A stretch of 64,000 bases of DNA from Gillisia sp. Hel1_33_143 (GTDB lineage: Bacteria; Bacteroidota; Bacteroidia; Flavobacteriales; Flavobacteriaceae), in NCBI RefSeq assembly GCF_900104765.1, contig NZ_LT629737.1, forward strand, positions 2,294,001 to 2,358,000, written 5' to 3'. Shown one piece after another: positions 27,607 through 36,897 of the stretch; the stretch's first letter is position 1, and every line of letters begins with the position of its first letter. A program made the translations under genes and the position numbers. The notes under the pieces were generated by a model that saw only the letters and a program-made list of their open reading frames with translations, was not told the DNA's origin and ran no database searches.

Positions 27607-28368
27607 ATGAAAAAACCATTGATTAAAGTGCAGACCTCAGAAAATTTGCACTCAAACAAGAGTAACTCTCGAAGAAATTTCTTAAAAATGGGAGGTTTAG
27701 CCGTTGCCGGTTCAAGTCTTTTACTTGTAGGATGTAGTGATGATGATGACGATCCAATGACACCAGAACCAGGTGATGTATTTGATTTAGGTAGTGGAGA
27801 TGTAGGAATACTCAATTATGCTTACGCATTAGAACAATTGGAAGCTGCATTTTATACCAACGTATTGAATGGTTCTTATTGGATGGGACTATCTGATGGA
27901 AAAGAAAAAACTATTTTAGAAGATCTGTATAATCATGAAGTTATACACAGAGAATTTTTTAAAACAGCTATAAACGCTGCAACTAGTGCTTCAAATGTTT
28001 TACCAGAATTAGAATTTGATTTTACTGGTGTAGACTTTAGCAGTAGAGATACTGTTCTTGCTACTGCTAAAATTTTAGAAGATACTGGAGTAGCTGCTTA
28101 TAATGGAGCAGGACAATTACTTGCTAGTACAGATTATTTGTTAATTGCAGGTAAAATTGTATCTGTAGAAGCAAGACATGCTTCTGCAATTGCTAATCTA
28201 ATTAATCCAGGTTCTACAGATTTCGCTGGAGATAGTGTATTAGTTGATATTGGTGGGTCTGGAGTAGCTTATGATAAAGCTTCTTCTCCAAGTGATATCA
28301 TTACAGCCGTTGGAGCAACAGGATTTATTAAAACTAAGTTCACTGCTAACAACTTACCTACCTCATAA
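27607..28368 (+). CDS. Ferritin-like domain lipoprotein with twin-arginine-type signal
   Basis: 253 residues. The N-terminus has SRRNFLKMGG (twin-arginine motif, residues 21-30) followed by a hydrophobic stretch and a lipobox LVGC (C43), then an acidic linker. The ferritin-like helical bundle follows, with ligand-type residues E76 and E79 (ALEQLEAAF), E111-x2-H114, E158 (LEDTG) and E188-x2-H191 (EARHAS). This is the pattern of the PF13668-type family that includes plant desiccation-related PCC13-62. It likely binds two metal ions in the periplasm; substrate unknown. No TAnnTTTG box lies just upstream, so another sigma factor may drive it. Confidence 0.85.
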   Translation: MKKPLIKVQTSENLHSNKSNSRRNFLKMGGLAVAGSSLLLVGCSDDDDDPMTPEPGDVFDLGSGDVGILNYAYALEQLEAAFYTNVLNGSYWMGLSDGKEKTILEDLYNHEVIHREFFKTAINAATSASNVLPELEFDFTGVDFSSRDTVLATAKILEDTGVAAYNGAGQLLASTDYLLIAGKIVSVEARHASAIANLINPGSTDFAGDSVLVDIGGSGVAYDKASSPSDIITAVGATGFIKTKFTANNLPTS

Positions 28369-28395
28369 TTAACTTATCAATTTAAAACGAAAACG

Positions 28396-29211
28396 ATGAA
28401 TTTATTAAAAATATTAGATAACCTTTCTAACGACGAGCTTTTAAACGCTAAAAGTTCTAGAAGAGGTTCCATAAATCAATTTAAGAACGTAGGTAAGAAC
28501 ATTGCCTTGGCATCAATCCCTTTTGGACTTGCAGCAACTAGTAATAAAGCAAAAGCAGCTACTAATTCTATGGCGGCCGCAGCTTTTCAAGCTTCTCCTA
28601 CAGATGTGTTAAATTTCGCTTTAACTCTTGAATATTTAGAGCGTAACTTTTACAGAATGGGTCTAGATACCGATGGACTTATTCCTGATGCAGATAAAGA
28701 TATTTTTGCACAAATCTCTAAGCATGAAGATGCTCACGTAGATTTCCTAGTAACAGCTTTAGGAGATGCAGCTATAGATGAGCCAACTTTTGATTTTACT
28801 GGAAAAGGATTGATGTTGGATACATTTCAGAACTATCAAACATTCTTAGCATTATCTCAAGGATTTGAAGATACTGGGGTAAGAGCTTACAAAGGTCAGG
28901 CAGGAGCCTTGGCTAACGATAATGATCTTTTAACTTATGCATTGCAAATTCATTCTATAGAAGCACGCCATGCTTCTCAAGTTAGAAGAATGCGTGATGA
29001 AAAAGGATGGATCACAGGAACTCAAAACACTCTTCCAGGAGCTTTTAGCACTATTTATGGTGGTGAAGATAATACAGTACAAGGTGGAGTAGATCTAGCC
29101 GGATTATTTGGAGACTTTGGTGGAGTTGATGCTGTTACCGAAGCTTTTGATGAGCCTTTAACAATGGAAACTGTAAATGCTATTGCTACAAACTTTATTG
29201 TTACAGAATAA
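28396..29211 (+). CDS. Ferritin-like domain protein, second of a pair
   Basis: 271 residues, 27 bp after its partner and clearly co-transcribed. It has the same ferritin-like bundle with equivalent residues E79 and E82 (LEYLERNF), E111-x2-H114 (HEDAH), E158 (FEDTG) and E189-x2-H192 (EARHAS). The N-terminus is less typical: SSRRGSINQFKNVGK, then a hydrophobic Ala-rich stretch, so it may be exported by Tat or Sec with an odd signal. No lipobox. A terminator follows. The two proteins may form a hetero-oligomer. Confidence 0.83.
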   Translation: MNLLKILDNLSNDELLNAKSSRRGSINQFKNVGKNIALASIPFGLAATSNKAKAATNSMAAAAFQASPTDVLNFALTLEYLERNFYRMGLDTDGLIPDADKDIFAQISKHEDAHVDFLVTALGDAAIDEPTFDFTGKGLMLDTFQNYQTFLALSQGFEDTGVRAYKGQAGALANDNDLLTYALQIHSIEARHASQVRRMRDEKGWITGTQNTLPGAFSTIYGGEDNTVQGGVDLAGLFGDFGGVDAVTEAFDEPLTMETVNAIATNFIVTE

Positions 29212-29227
29212 TAAGATTCTAGCTAAT

Positions 29228-29258
29228 AAAAAAGCCTTCCAATTTGGAAGGCTTTTTT
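29228..29258. terminator. Bidirectional terminator between ferritin-like pair and purA
   Basis: A 13-bp stem (AAAAAAGCCTTCC) with a 5-base loop; A/T runs on both sides serve the two convergent operons. Confidence 0.9.
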
Positions 29259-29281
29259 TGTTATAAACTGTTACGAATTTC

Positions 29282-30553
29282 TTATCTGTTGATTGTCTGC
29301 TTTCTATCTGGTCCAACAGATACAACAGAAATAGGAGTTTTTAATTCTTTCTCTAAGAACTCAATATATGTTAGAAGTTCTTGTGGAAGTTCTGAAGCAT
29401 CTGTCATCTTAGTAAGATCTTCTTTCCAACCTTTAAACTCTGTGTATACAGGAGTAACATTTTCAGCTTCAATATTATAAGGTAAATGGTCTATTTCTTT
29501 CCCCTTATAGTTATAAGCAGTACAAACCTTTAACGTTTTGAATCCGCTTAGAACATCCCCTTTCATCATAATTAATTGGGTAATTCCGTTAATCTGAACC
29601 GCATATTTTAGTGCAACTAGGTCTAACCATCCACATCTTCTAGCTCTTCCGGTTGTAGCTCCAAACTCATTACCAACTCTTCCCATAGTTTCTCCATCTT
29701 CATCAAACAATTCCGTAGGGAAAGGTCCGCTTCCAACTCTGGTAGTGTAGGCTTTAAAAATTCCAAAGGCATTTCCAATTTGATTTGGCGCAACTCCTAA
29801 ACCGGTACAAGCTCCTGCTGCGGTAGTAGTAGAAGAAGTTACAAAAGGATAGGTTCCAAAATCTATATCTAATAGAGAACCCTGTGCACCTTCCGCTAAA
29901 ATGGTCTTTCCTTCTTGCTGTGCATTTTGAAGATAGTTTTCACTGTCAATGAATTGCAATGTCTTTAGCATTTTAACCGCCTCAAAGAATTCTCTTTCTA
30001 GTTCTGCAAGATCGTATTGAACATCTACATCATAAAAGCTTATCATAGCCTCATGCTTATCTGCTAACATTCTATATTTATCCATCCAATCCTCTAGCTC
30101 CAGATCTCCAACTCGTAATCCATTTCTACCGGTTTTGTCCATATAAGTAGGGCCAATTCCTTTGAGAGTAGAACCAATCTTAGCCTTTCCTTTAGATGCT
30201 TCAGAAGCTGCATCAAGAAGTCTGTGGGTTGGTAAAATTAAATGTGCTTTTCTGGAAATTAGAAGTTTAGACTTATAATCTGTTTTAAAAGGCTCCAGAT
30301 TATCTAATTCTTTTTTAAATATAACAGGGTCTATTACAACTCCGTTTCCAACAAGGTTTACAGTGTTCTCATGAAAAATTCCGGAAGGAATGGTATGTAG
30401 TACATGTTTGTGCCCATCAAACTCTAAGGTATGTCCAGCATTTGGACCTCCCTGAAATCTAGCTATAATGTCATATTTTTTGGTAAATACATCAACTATT
30501 TTACCTTTTCCTTCATCTCCCCACTGTAGTCCGAGTAGTAAGTCTACTGCCAT
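29282..30553 (-). CDS. purA: Adenylosuccinate synthetase
   Basis: 423 residues, the normal length. It joins IMP and aspartate using GTP in AMP synthesis. The GTP-binding loop LGLQWGDEGKGK (residues 8-19), the IMP-site stretch RFQGGPNAGHTLEFDGH and the C-terminal VSVGPDRKQTI are all intact. It is the last gene of a relA/spoT-fur-purA order; the gap to fur is 6 bp. (p)ppGpp inhibits PurA in many bacteria, so its place beside relA/spoT is suggestive, but this is an inference. Confidence 0.95.
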   Translation of the reverse strand: MAVDLLLGLQWGDEGKGKIVDVFTKKYDIIARFQGGPNAGHTLEFDGHKHVLHTIPSGIFHENTVNLVGNGVVIDPVIFKKELDNLEPFKTDYKSKLLISRKAHLILPTHRLLDAASEASKGKAKIGSTLKGIGPTYMDKTGRNGLRVGDLELEDWMDKYRMLADKHEAMISFYDVDVQYDLAELEREFFEAVKMLKTLQFIDSENYLQNAQQEGKTILAEGAQGSLLDIDFGTYPFVTSSTTTAAGACTGLGVAPNQIGNAFGIFKAYTTRVGSGPFPTELFDEDGETMGRVGNEFGATTGRARRCGWLDLVALKYAVQINGITQLIMMKGDVLSGFKTLKVCTAYNYKGKEIDHLPYNIEAENVTPVYTEFKGWKEDLTKMTDASELPQELLTYIEFLEKELKTPISVVSVGPDRKQTINR

Positions 30554-30559
30554 AAATAT

Positions 30560-31018
30560 TTAATTTGTTGGTTGTTTTTTAGTGCCGTAAAAGTATAAAG
30601 AATGTTTAGAAACATCTATGTCAAATACCTCTTCTATAGTTTGTTTGATACTTTGTATCCTAGGGTCACAAAATTCTATAACCTCTCCAGTATCGGTAAG
30701 TATAATATGATCGTGCTGTCTGTCAAAAAATGATTTCTCATATTGCGACTGGTTTTGCCCAAATTGATGTTTTCTAACCAATCCGCATTCCAATAAAAGT
30801 TCTATGGTATTATAGAGCGTAGCTCTACTAACGCGATATTTTTTATTTTTCATATTGATATAAAGTGATTCTATATCAAAATGCTCTTCATTATTATAGA
30901 TCTCCTGCAATATAGCGAAGCGTTCCGGAGTCTTTCGATGTCCTTTTTCTTCTAAAAACTTTGTGAATACGTTTTTAACTACTGCCTGGTCGTTCTTATT
31001 TATTACTTTTTTACTCAT
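30560..31018 (-). CDS. Fur family transcriptional regulator
   Basis: 152 residues starting [22 protein letters not shown]. It has a winged-helix N-terminal domain ([42 protein letters not shown]) and a C-terminal dimerisation/metal domain with [18 protein letters not shown]. It could be Fur, Zur or PerR, and the sequence does not decide. An upstream in-frame TTG at 31036 lies inside a perfect -7 box (31034-31041) and is excluded as start. It has its own promoter between relA and purA. Confidence 0.9.
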   Translation of the reverse strand: MSKKVINKNDQAVVKNVFTKFLEEKGHRKTPERFAILQEIYNNEEHFDIESLYINMKNKKYRVSRATLYNTIELLLECGLVRKHQFGQNQSQYEKSFFDRQHDHIILTDTGEVIEFCDPRIQSIKQTIEEVFDIDVSKHSLYFYGTKKQPTN

Positions 31019-31033
31019 ATTTTTTCTTCCTCG

Positions 31034-31041
31034 CAAAGATA
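31034..31041 (-). promoter_or_regulatory. Bacteroidota -7 promoter box
   Basis: TATCTTTG on the minus strand, 16 bases before the fur-family ATG at 31018. Sets that start. Confidence 0.6.
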
Positions 31042-31046
31042 TTAGA

Positions 31047-33254
31047 TTATTCTCTGGAGACCTTATCTATCCCATTAATTTTTTTTAATCGATCTATAAG
31101 CGTATTTAGAATTGAATTATTCTTTACAATTACCGTGATCTTTCCGGTAAATACGCCGTCAGAACTATCAAAATTAATGTTTCGCATGTTTACGTTCATA
31201 CTTTTTGAGATCTCTTGGGTTATTTCACTTACCAATCCTAGATTATCAATTCCCGTTAATTTTATAATAGCCTTGAAATCTTGTTGTGACGAATCTATCC
31301 ATTTTGCTTGAATGATCCTGTATGCATAGTTGCTTTGAAATTGAATTGCATTAGGGCAATCTTTCTTATGAACTTTTATACCCTCACTTACCGTTATAAA
31401 GCCAAATACATTATCTCCCGGAATTGGATTACAGCAATTTGCTAATTTGTAATCTAAAACCTCTTCCTCTTTTCCAAAAACTAGCTGATCATACTTAGAA
31501 GTGATCTCTTCCTTATCAATATCTTCTGCAACTGCAGGTTTTCGAATCTTATTTTTAATATAGCTAACAAAGGCGTTGCTGCGTGAATTCGTAAATTCCT
31601 TTAACTTTTGATTGTCAATTTTCCCTATTCCCACTCTGTAGAAAAGGTCTAAGCTGGTCTTTAGCTTAAAATAGATCACCAATTCATTAATGATCTTTTC
31701 GTTAAATGTTAATTTCTGAGCTTTTAATTTTCGTGCTAAGATCGCTTTTCCATCTTCTGCAATCTCTTTCTTTTCTTCTCTTAAAGATGATTTTATTTTA
31801 GCTCGCGCTCTCGCAGTAGAGGCATAATCTAACCAGTTTACATTAGGCTTGGCATTTTCTGAAGTGATGATCTCTATCTGATCTCCACTTTTTAATTCAT
31901 GACTTAAGGGAACTAATTTGTTATTTACTCTAGCTCCTCTAGTATGTAAACCAACTTCAGTATGTACTCCAAATGCAAAGTCTAGTGGAGTAGCTCCTTT
32001 AGGTAGCGATTTAAGATCTCCTTGTGGGGTAAATACAAAGATCTCCTTAGCATAAAGATTCAATTTGAACTGCTCGACAAAGTCAACAGCATTGGTCTCA
32101 GAATTTTCAAGAGCTTCCTGCAGCTTATTCAGCCAGTCTTCCATTGTTTTTTCTTCCTGTACTGCACCTTGTTTATATTTATAATGCGCAGCATAGCCTT
32201 TCTCTGCAATCTCATTCATGCGCTCACTTCTAATTTGCACTTCTACCCATCTACCTTTTGGCCCCATTACCGTTATATGCAGAGCTTCATATCCTGTAGA
32301 TTTAGGAGAAGATATCCAATCTCTTAATCGTATAGGATTGGGTCTAAAATGATCTGTTACTATAGAATAGATCTTCCATGCTAAGAACTTTTCATTTGCA
32401 AGATCTGCCTTATAGATAATTCGCACAGCAAACTTGTCAAAAACTTCATCGAAAGTGATGTTCTGAACCTGAATTTTTCTACGGATAGAAAAAATAGATT
32501 TTGGTCTACCCTTTATTTGATAGTTAAGATTTTCTTGATCTAATGAATCTTTAATAGTTTTCGTAAATTCATTAATATAGGCATCTTGCTCTTCTTTACT
32601 TTCTCTAATTTTTTTTAGAATGTCATTATAAACATCTGGCTCAGTAAATTTTAAACTAAGATCTTCTAATTCAGTTTTTATACTGTAAAGCCCAATTCTG
32701 TGAGCTAGTGGCGCATAGATGTATAAAGTTTCTGAAGCTATTTTAACCTGCTTGTCTGGTTGCATAGACTCCATAGTTTGCATGTTGTGCAAACGGTCTG
32801 CAATTTTAATGATGATTACCCTTACATCATCATTTAAAGTCAGCAGCATTTTTCGGAAGTTCTCTGCTTGAAGAGATACGTCCTTATCTTGTTTTAAGTG
32901 AGATATTTTAGTAAGGCCATCTACAATCTTTGCAACGGTTTCCCCAAACATTTTTTCAATATCTTCCAGAGTATAATCTGTATCTTCTACAACATCGTGC
33001 AACAAGGCAGCTACAATAGATGTAGCGTCCAATCCAATTTCTGAAGCTACAATTTTAGCAACCGCAATAGGGTGAAAGATATATGCTTCTCCAGATTTCC
33101 TGCGTTGATCTTTATGGGCATCTACGGCAGTATCAAATGCCAGCCTAATCATTTTTTTATCCTCTTCAGACAAAGACCTGTAACTAATGCGCAACAGCTC
33201 CTTATATTGGCGGGTTATTTTCTTATTTTCTAATTCTATAGCAGCTTCGGTCAT
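31047..33254 (-). CDS. Bifunctional (p)ppGpp synthetase/hydrolase, RelA/SpoT family
   Basis: 735 residues of the long Rel layout. An HD hydrolase ([19 protein letters not shown], residues about 58-95) comes first. The synthetase follows ([31 protein letters not shown]), then TGS ([20 protein letters not shown]) and a C-terminal ACT domain ([13 protein letters not shown]). The HD motif is intact, so it can probably both make and degrade the stringent alarmone. Starts at ATG 33254. First gene of the relA/spoT-fur-purA run. Confidence 0.94.
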   Translation of the reverse strand: MTEAAIELENKKITRQYKELLRISYRSLSEEDKKMIRLAFDTAVDAHKDQRRKSGEAYIFHPIAVAKIVASEIGLDATSIVAALLHDVVEDTDYTLEDIEKMFGETVAKIVDGLTKISHLKQDKDVSLQAENFRKMLLTLNDDVRVIIIKIADRLHNMQTMESMQPDKQVKIASETLYIYAPLAHRIGLYSIKTELEDLSLKFTEPDVYNDILKKIRESKEEQDAYINEFTKTIKDSLDQENLNYQIKGRPKSIFSIRRKIQVQNITFDEVFDKFAVRIIYKADLANEKFLAWKIYSIVTDHFRPNPIRLRDWISSPKSTGYEALHITVMGPKGRWVEVQIRSERMNEIAEKGYAAHYKYKQGAVQEEKTMEDWLNKLQEALENSETNAVDFVEQFKLNLYAKEIFVFTPQGDLKSLPKGATPLDFAFGVHTEVGLHTRGARVNNKLVPLSHELKSGDQIEIITSENAKPNVNWLDYASTARARAKIKSSLREEKKEIAEDGKAILARKLKAQKLTFNEKIINELVIYFKLKTSLDLFYRVGIGKIDNQKLKEFTNSRSNAFVSYIKNKIRKPAVAEDIDKEEITSKYDQLVFGKEEEVLDYKLANCCNPIPGDNVFGFITVSEGIKVHKKDCPNAIQFQSNYAYRIIQAKWIDSSQQDFKAIIKLTGIDNLGLVSEITQEISKSMNVNMRNINFDSSDGVFTGKITVIVKNNSILNTLIDRLKKINGIDKVSRE

Positions 33255-33296
33255 AGTCTAAAATTACGATTAAGATTGTAAAGAAACAACTACAAA

Positions 33297-34529
33297 CTAC
33301 CTTCTTAAATTATTAAATCTCTCTAAAAGAGTAGGGTGTGAGTAGTGCACAAAAACATAGGCTTTATGGGGCGTTAAATTGCTTAAACTGGTTTTTGATA
33401 ATTTTTTTAAGCTAGAAATCAATGCCTCTGCATTATAAGTATTTTTAGCAAAATCATCAGCCTGATATTCAAATTTTCTTGATAAAATATTCATTAATAA
33501 TCCTGTTACTGCTGATACTGGACTATAAAGAATCCCGAAGACTATCAGGCCTACGTGAAAACTAGGAGTTGATACTCCTAGAGCTTCAGATAATAATGGA
33601 TTTCCAATAAATAACGACAATAGCCATAATGTAAGTCCGGTGGTAAAAATAGATGCTGCAACATTTGCAATAATATGTTTTTTCTTATAATGTCCAACTT
33701 CATGTGCAAGAACTCCAACGATCTCCTCTTCCTCAAGATCATTTAAAAGCGTATCATATAAAGTGATCCTTTTTTCTTTGCCAAACCCTGAAAAATAAGC
33801 ATTTGCCTTCGTACTTCTTTTAGAACCATCTATTATAAAAATATTATGTAATTCAAACCCTACTGTCTTTGCATATGCTTCAATTTTAGTCCTTAAGCTA
33901 CCATCTTGCAGTGGTACTTGTTTATTAAAAATGGGAACTATCAATTTTGCATAGAACATATTTGCGAACAGGGTTATGAAGATGACTAATCCCCAAGCAT
34001 ACAGCCAAAAATTTTGAGCCGTTAATTGATAGAACCAAACTATTAATGCCAAAATAGCTCCGCCAAAAATCGCTGTAAGTACTAGCGATTTCAATTTGTC
34101 AGAAACAAAAGTTTTAAGGCTTGTTTTATTAAAGCCATATTTTTCTTCAATGACAAAGGTGCTATACCATGAAAATGGTAGCATAATTATCTCATTTATT
34201 AGCATAATAATTCCGAAGAACAATAGCGTAATAACAATCTCATTTTCAGAATACGTTCTTACTAGTTTGTCTAGATATGCAAATCCTTCAAAAAAGAGAA
34301 CCAGTAGCATGGCTATAAAAGAAATTGTGGATGTGACTGTACTATATTTATATCGCTCTTTTTTATAATTTTGTGATCTATTGTATTCAGAGGTTTCATA
34401 AACATCAGATAATCCTTCTGGGATAGGATCATTAAAGTGCTTCGCATTGAGGGTATCTAAAATTTTATCGATTAAAAAATCTATAATGATCACCGCTATT
34501 AGTATATAGAATAGAGTTTGTGCCGTCAC
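33297..34529 (-). CDS. M48 family metallopeptidase (CAAX prenyl protease 1/Ste24-like)
   Basis: 410 residues, multi-spanning membrane protein. The zinc site is LAHEVGHYKKKH (H276, E277, H280), with the third ligand likely in FEYQADDFA. It resembles Ste24-type CAAX proteases. Bacteria lack CAAX prenylation, so it probably works as a membrane-quality-control protease like HtpX. The start is GTG at 34529, which gives the N-terminus expected for the family (FYILIAVIIIDFLIDKIL). Single gene. Confidence 0.9.
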   Translation of the reverse strand: MTAQTLFYILIAVIIIDFLIDKILDTLNAKHFNDPIPEGLSDVYETSEYNRSQNYKKERYKYSTVTSTISFIAMLLVLFFEGFAYLDKLVRTYSENEIVITLLFFGIIMLINEIIMLPFSWYSTFVIEEKYGFNKTSLKTFVSDKLKSLVLTAIFGGAILALIVWFYQLTAQNFWLYAWGLVIFITLFANMFYAKLIVPIFNKQVPLQDGSLRTKIEAYAKTVGFELHNIFIIDGSKRSTKANAYFSGFGKEKRITLYDTLLNDLEEEEIVGVLAHEVGHYKKKHIIANVAASIFTTGLTLWLLSLFIGNPLLSEALGVSTPSFHVGLIVFGILYSPVSAVTGLLMNILSRKFEYQADDFAKNTYNAEALISSLKKLSKTSLSNLTPHKAYVFVHYSHPTLLERFNNLRR

Positions 34530-34612
34530 AAGTGGTTGTTTTTTTAGAGTGAAATTTAAGAGAACTATAGTTACATAAAGGTTAACAGCAGTGATTGTTT
34601 AAATAAAAAACA

Positions 34613-35416
34613 TTAGAATTTGCGCTGTCGTTTTGCTTCGAAAATTAGTATTCCAGCTGCTACAGAAACATTCATTGAATCTATTTCACCTTGCATAGGG
34701 ATGATGATATTTTGAGTAGAATTATCTAACCATTCTTCGCTTAAACCTGTAGCTTCGGTACCTACTACTATTGCTGTTGGCGCTGTAAAATCTATAATAT
34801 CATAATGTACCGATGCTTGAAGTGCCGCCGCATAAATATTAATAGATTTATCTTTTAAGAAATGGATGATCTCAGCAGTACTTGCAGTACCAATATTCGT
34901 GGTAAAAACACAGCCCACACTAGACCTAATAATGTTTGGATTGAACATATCTGTTTTGGGATTGGCCAATAAAACGGCATCAACATTAGCAGCATCTGCA
35001 GTTCTTAACAATGCACCAATATTCCCTGGCTTTTCCGGAGCTTCAGCTACTAATATTAAGGGGTTCTTTGCGTTTAATTGCAACTGAGATAAACTAAGAT
35101 CTTTAACTTGTACCAACGCCATAACTCCTTCTGTACTTCCTCTATAAGCTATTTTGCTATAAACCTCTTCAGAAAGTTCGGTAACTTCAGGATTGGTGGT
35201 AACAGTTTTAGTTAGATCTGAAATATTTTCAGCTTTAAAAAGCTCATCACAGAAGAAAAGTTCAGAAATTCTATAATTTCCTTTTATTGCTAGGGAAATC
35301 TCTCTAACTCCCTCTACCAGAAAAACTCCTTCTTTTTTTCGGTTCCTGGATTTCTCCTGTAATTGAAGTAAGCTTTTGATCTTTGAATTCTGTAAACTTG
35401 AAATCTTTTTGAACAT
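34613..35416 (-). CDS. RNA 2'-O-ribose methyltransferase, TrmH/SpoU family
   Basis: 267 residues. An N-terminal substrate-binding domain precedes the SPOUT knot with the AdoMet-binding motifs (EAPEKPGNIGALLRTADA, IVVGTEATGLS, IPMQGEIDSMNVSVAAGI). It methylates a ribose in rRNA or tRNA; the exact site is not deducible. Single gene whose -7 box lies in the tail of the upstream terminator. Confidence 0.9.
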   Translation of the reverse strand: MFKKISSLQNSKIKSLLQLQEKSRNRKKEGVFLVEGVREISLAIKGNYRISELFFCDELFKAENISDLTKTVTTNPEVTELSEEVYSKIAYRGSTEGVMALVQVKDLSLSQLQLNAKNPLILVAEAPEKPGNIGALLRTADAANVDAVLLANPKTDMFNPNIIRSSVGCVFTTNIGTASTAEIIHFLKDKSINIYAAALQASVHYDIIDFTAPTAIVVGTEATGLSEEWLDNSTQNIIIPMQGEIDSMNVSVAAGILIFEAKRQRKF

Positions 35417-35444
35417 AGGGTAAAATAAAAGTTAGATGTGGCTA

Positions 35445-35452
35445 CAAATATA
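35445..35452 (-). promoter_or_regulatory. Bacteroidota -7 promoter box, overlapping terminator tail
   Basis: TATATTTG on the minus strand, 28 bases before the methyltransferase ATG. It overlaps the 3' end of the hairpin that ends the amidohydrolase operon. Confidence 0.55.
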
Positions 35453-35481
35453 AAACCTCTGAAGTTATCAGAGGTTTTATA
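35449..35481 (-). terminator. Terminator of the amidohydrolase operon
   Basis: A 14-bp perfect stem (TATAAAACCTCTGA and complement) with a 5-base loop, 75 bp after the operon's last stop. Confidence 0.75.
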
Positions 35482-35555
35482 ATAAGCTAAGAAGTGATTA
35501 GATCTATCTTTTTAATTCCTTTCGAAATTATTAGATCTTAGAATACTAAAAGTTA

Positions 35556-36887
35556 TTACTCATTTTCTTTCTTTTTAGTTTTATCTTGGTCCTTATATTT
35601 GTTAGAATACCTGTGATATAATTCTGTTTGGTGACTTTCCAGACTTATCTCTCTTCCCTGAATATAAGCGTGCGTAATAATGTTGGTTCTCATATCTAAT
35701 GCATCACCTTCACTAATAAATAGTGTAGCATCTTTACCTCTTTCAAGAGTTCCAACCATATCATCTATTCCTAAGATCTTTGCGGTATTAAAAGTAATAA
35801 GTTTTAAAGCTTCCTCTTTATCCATTCCAAAGGAAGCTACGGTACCGGCATAAAAAGGTAAATTTCTAGAGTTCATTCTTTCCATTTGTCCGCTAGATTC
35901 TAAACCAACAAGCAGGCCTTTATCTACAAGAAGTTTGGCCATTTTATAAGAATAGTCATAATCATCTCCGTCTTGATCTGGAGTAGTATGAGGTCTTTGA
36001 GCTAAGATTGAGATATTATTAGCTTTTAATGCATCTGCAACATTAAGTGCATCATAACCTCCAACAATAACCATATCTTTTAGGTCTTGTTCTTTTTTGA
36101 ATTGAATAGCGTCTGTTATCTCTTTTTCGCCATTTACATGAATATAAACTTTTTTATCTCCTGTAAATACAGTTTTCATCGCCTTAAAGGGTAAGTTCAC
36201 CTCATTCATATCTCCTGCTAAATAGGCTTTCGCGCTATTGAAGAATTGGGAGATTTTTGAAACTTCATCTTTGTAATCTTTATTTGGTTTCATTCCTCTT
36301 TCTTCACCTTCCCACCATCGACCTTGCTTAAAACTGTTTGGCCAATTTAAATGAAGTCCATCATCTTCTTTAATAACCGCATCTTCCCAGTTCCATGCGT
36401 CAAATTGTACTATAGAAGAAGTACCAGAAATAGTTCCTCCTCTAGGAGTGATCTGTCCCATTAAAACTCCATTAGGTCTCATAGATTCTACAACCTGACT
36501 TTCGGTATTATAGGCTATTAAGCTTCTAAGATGTGGTAACATATCTCCAATCTCATCTTCATCATCTGAAGCTCGAACCGCATCTATTTCTACTAAACCT
36601 AAGGTTGAATTGGGAGCAATAAATCCTGGATATACGTGTTTCCCATCAGCTTGAATAATAGTACCTCTATACTGCATTTTGGTAGTTAAGGCATCCATGA
36701 TCTGGGTGATCTTGCCATCTTCAAAAATTATTAAACTGTTCTTTATAGTTTCACCATTTCCCAAGTGAGCGGTAGCTCCAACTATGGTTACGGCTTTAGA
36801 TTGTTTGGGCGCAGGTGTTTGCTGTGCCATTATTCCTCCTGACATTGAAATTGCGAGGACAAAGATTTTTATAGTAAGCTTTTTCAT
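35556..36887 (-). CDS. Amidohydrolase-family protein, exported, metal site degenerate
   Basis: 443 residues. It has a signal peptide (MKKLTIKIFVLAISMSGGIMAQ) and the amidohydrolase frame (a beta-domain, then a TIM-barrel). The motif that normally reads G-x-D-x-H-x-H is YPGFIAPNSTLGLVEID, with no HxH, and the late metal aspartate loop is LESSGQMERM. Hence probably not a catalytic zinc enzyme by itself. An upstream in-frame TTG at 36911 is rejected. It follows the 989-residue amidohydrolase by 10 bp, so they are one operon and may form a complex. Confidence 0.85.
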   Translation of the reverse strand: MKKLTIKIFVLAISMSGGIMAQQTPAPKQSKAVTIVGATAHLGNGETIKNSLIIFEDGKITQIMDALTTKMQYRGTIIQADGKHVYPGFIAPNSTLGLVEIDAVRASDDEDEIGDMLPHLRSLIAYNTESQVVESMRPNGVLMGQITPRGGTISGTSSIVQFDAWNWEDAVIKEDDGLHLNWPNSFKQGRWWEGEERGMKPNKDYKDEVSKISQFFNSAKAYLAGDMNEVNLPFKAMKTVFTGDKKVYIHVNGEKEITDAIQFKKEQDLKDMVIVGGYDALNVADALKANNISILAQRPHTTPDQDGDDYDYSYKMAKLLVDKGLLVGLESSGQMERMNSRNLPFYAGTVASFGMDKEEALKLITFNTAKILGIDDMVGTLERGKDATLFISEGDALDMRTNIITHAYIQGREISLESHQTELYHRYSNKYKDQDKTKKKENE

Positions 36888-36897
36888 TATAGTTCTT

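Noticed and set aside
27561-27626. Short ORF (ATGAAATCCCTACG...) just ahead of the first ferritin-like gene
   Set aside because: Only 21 codons, overlaps the real start in another frame, no sign of a known leader peptide.
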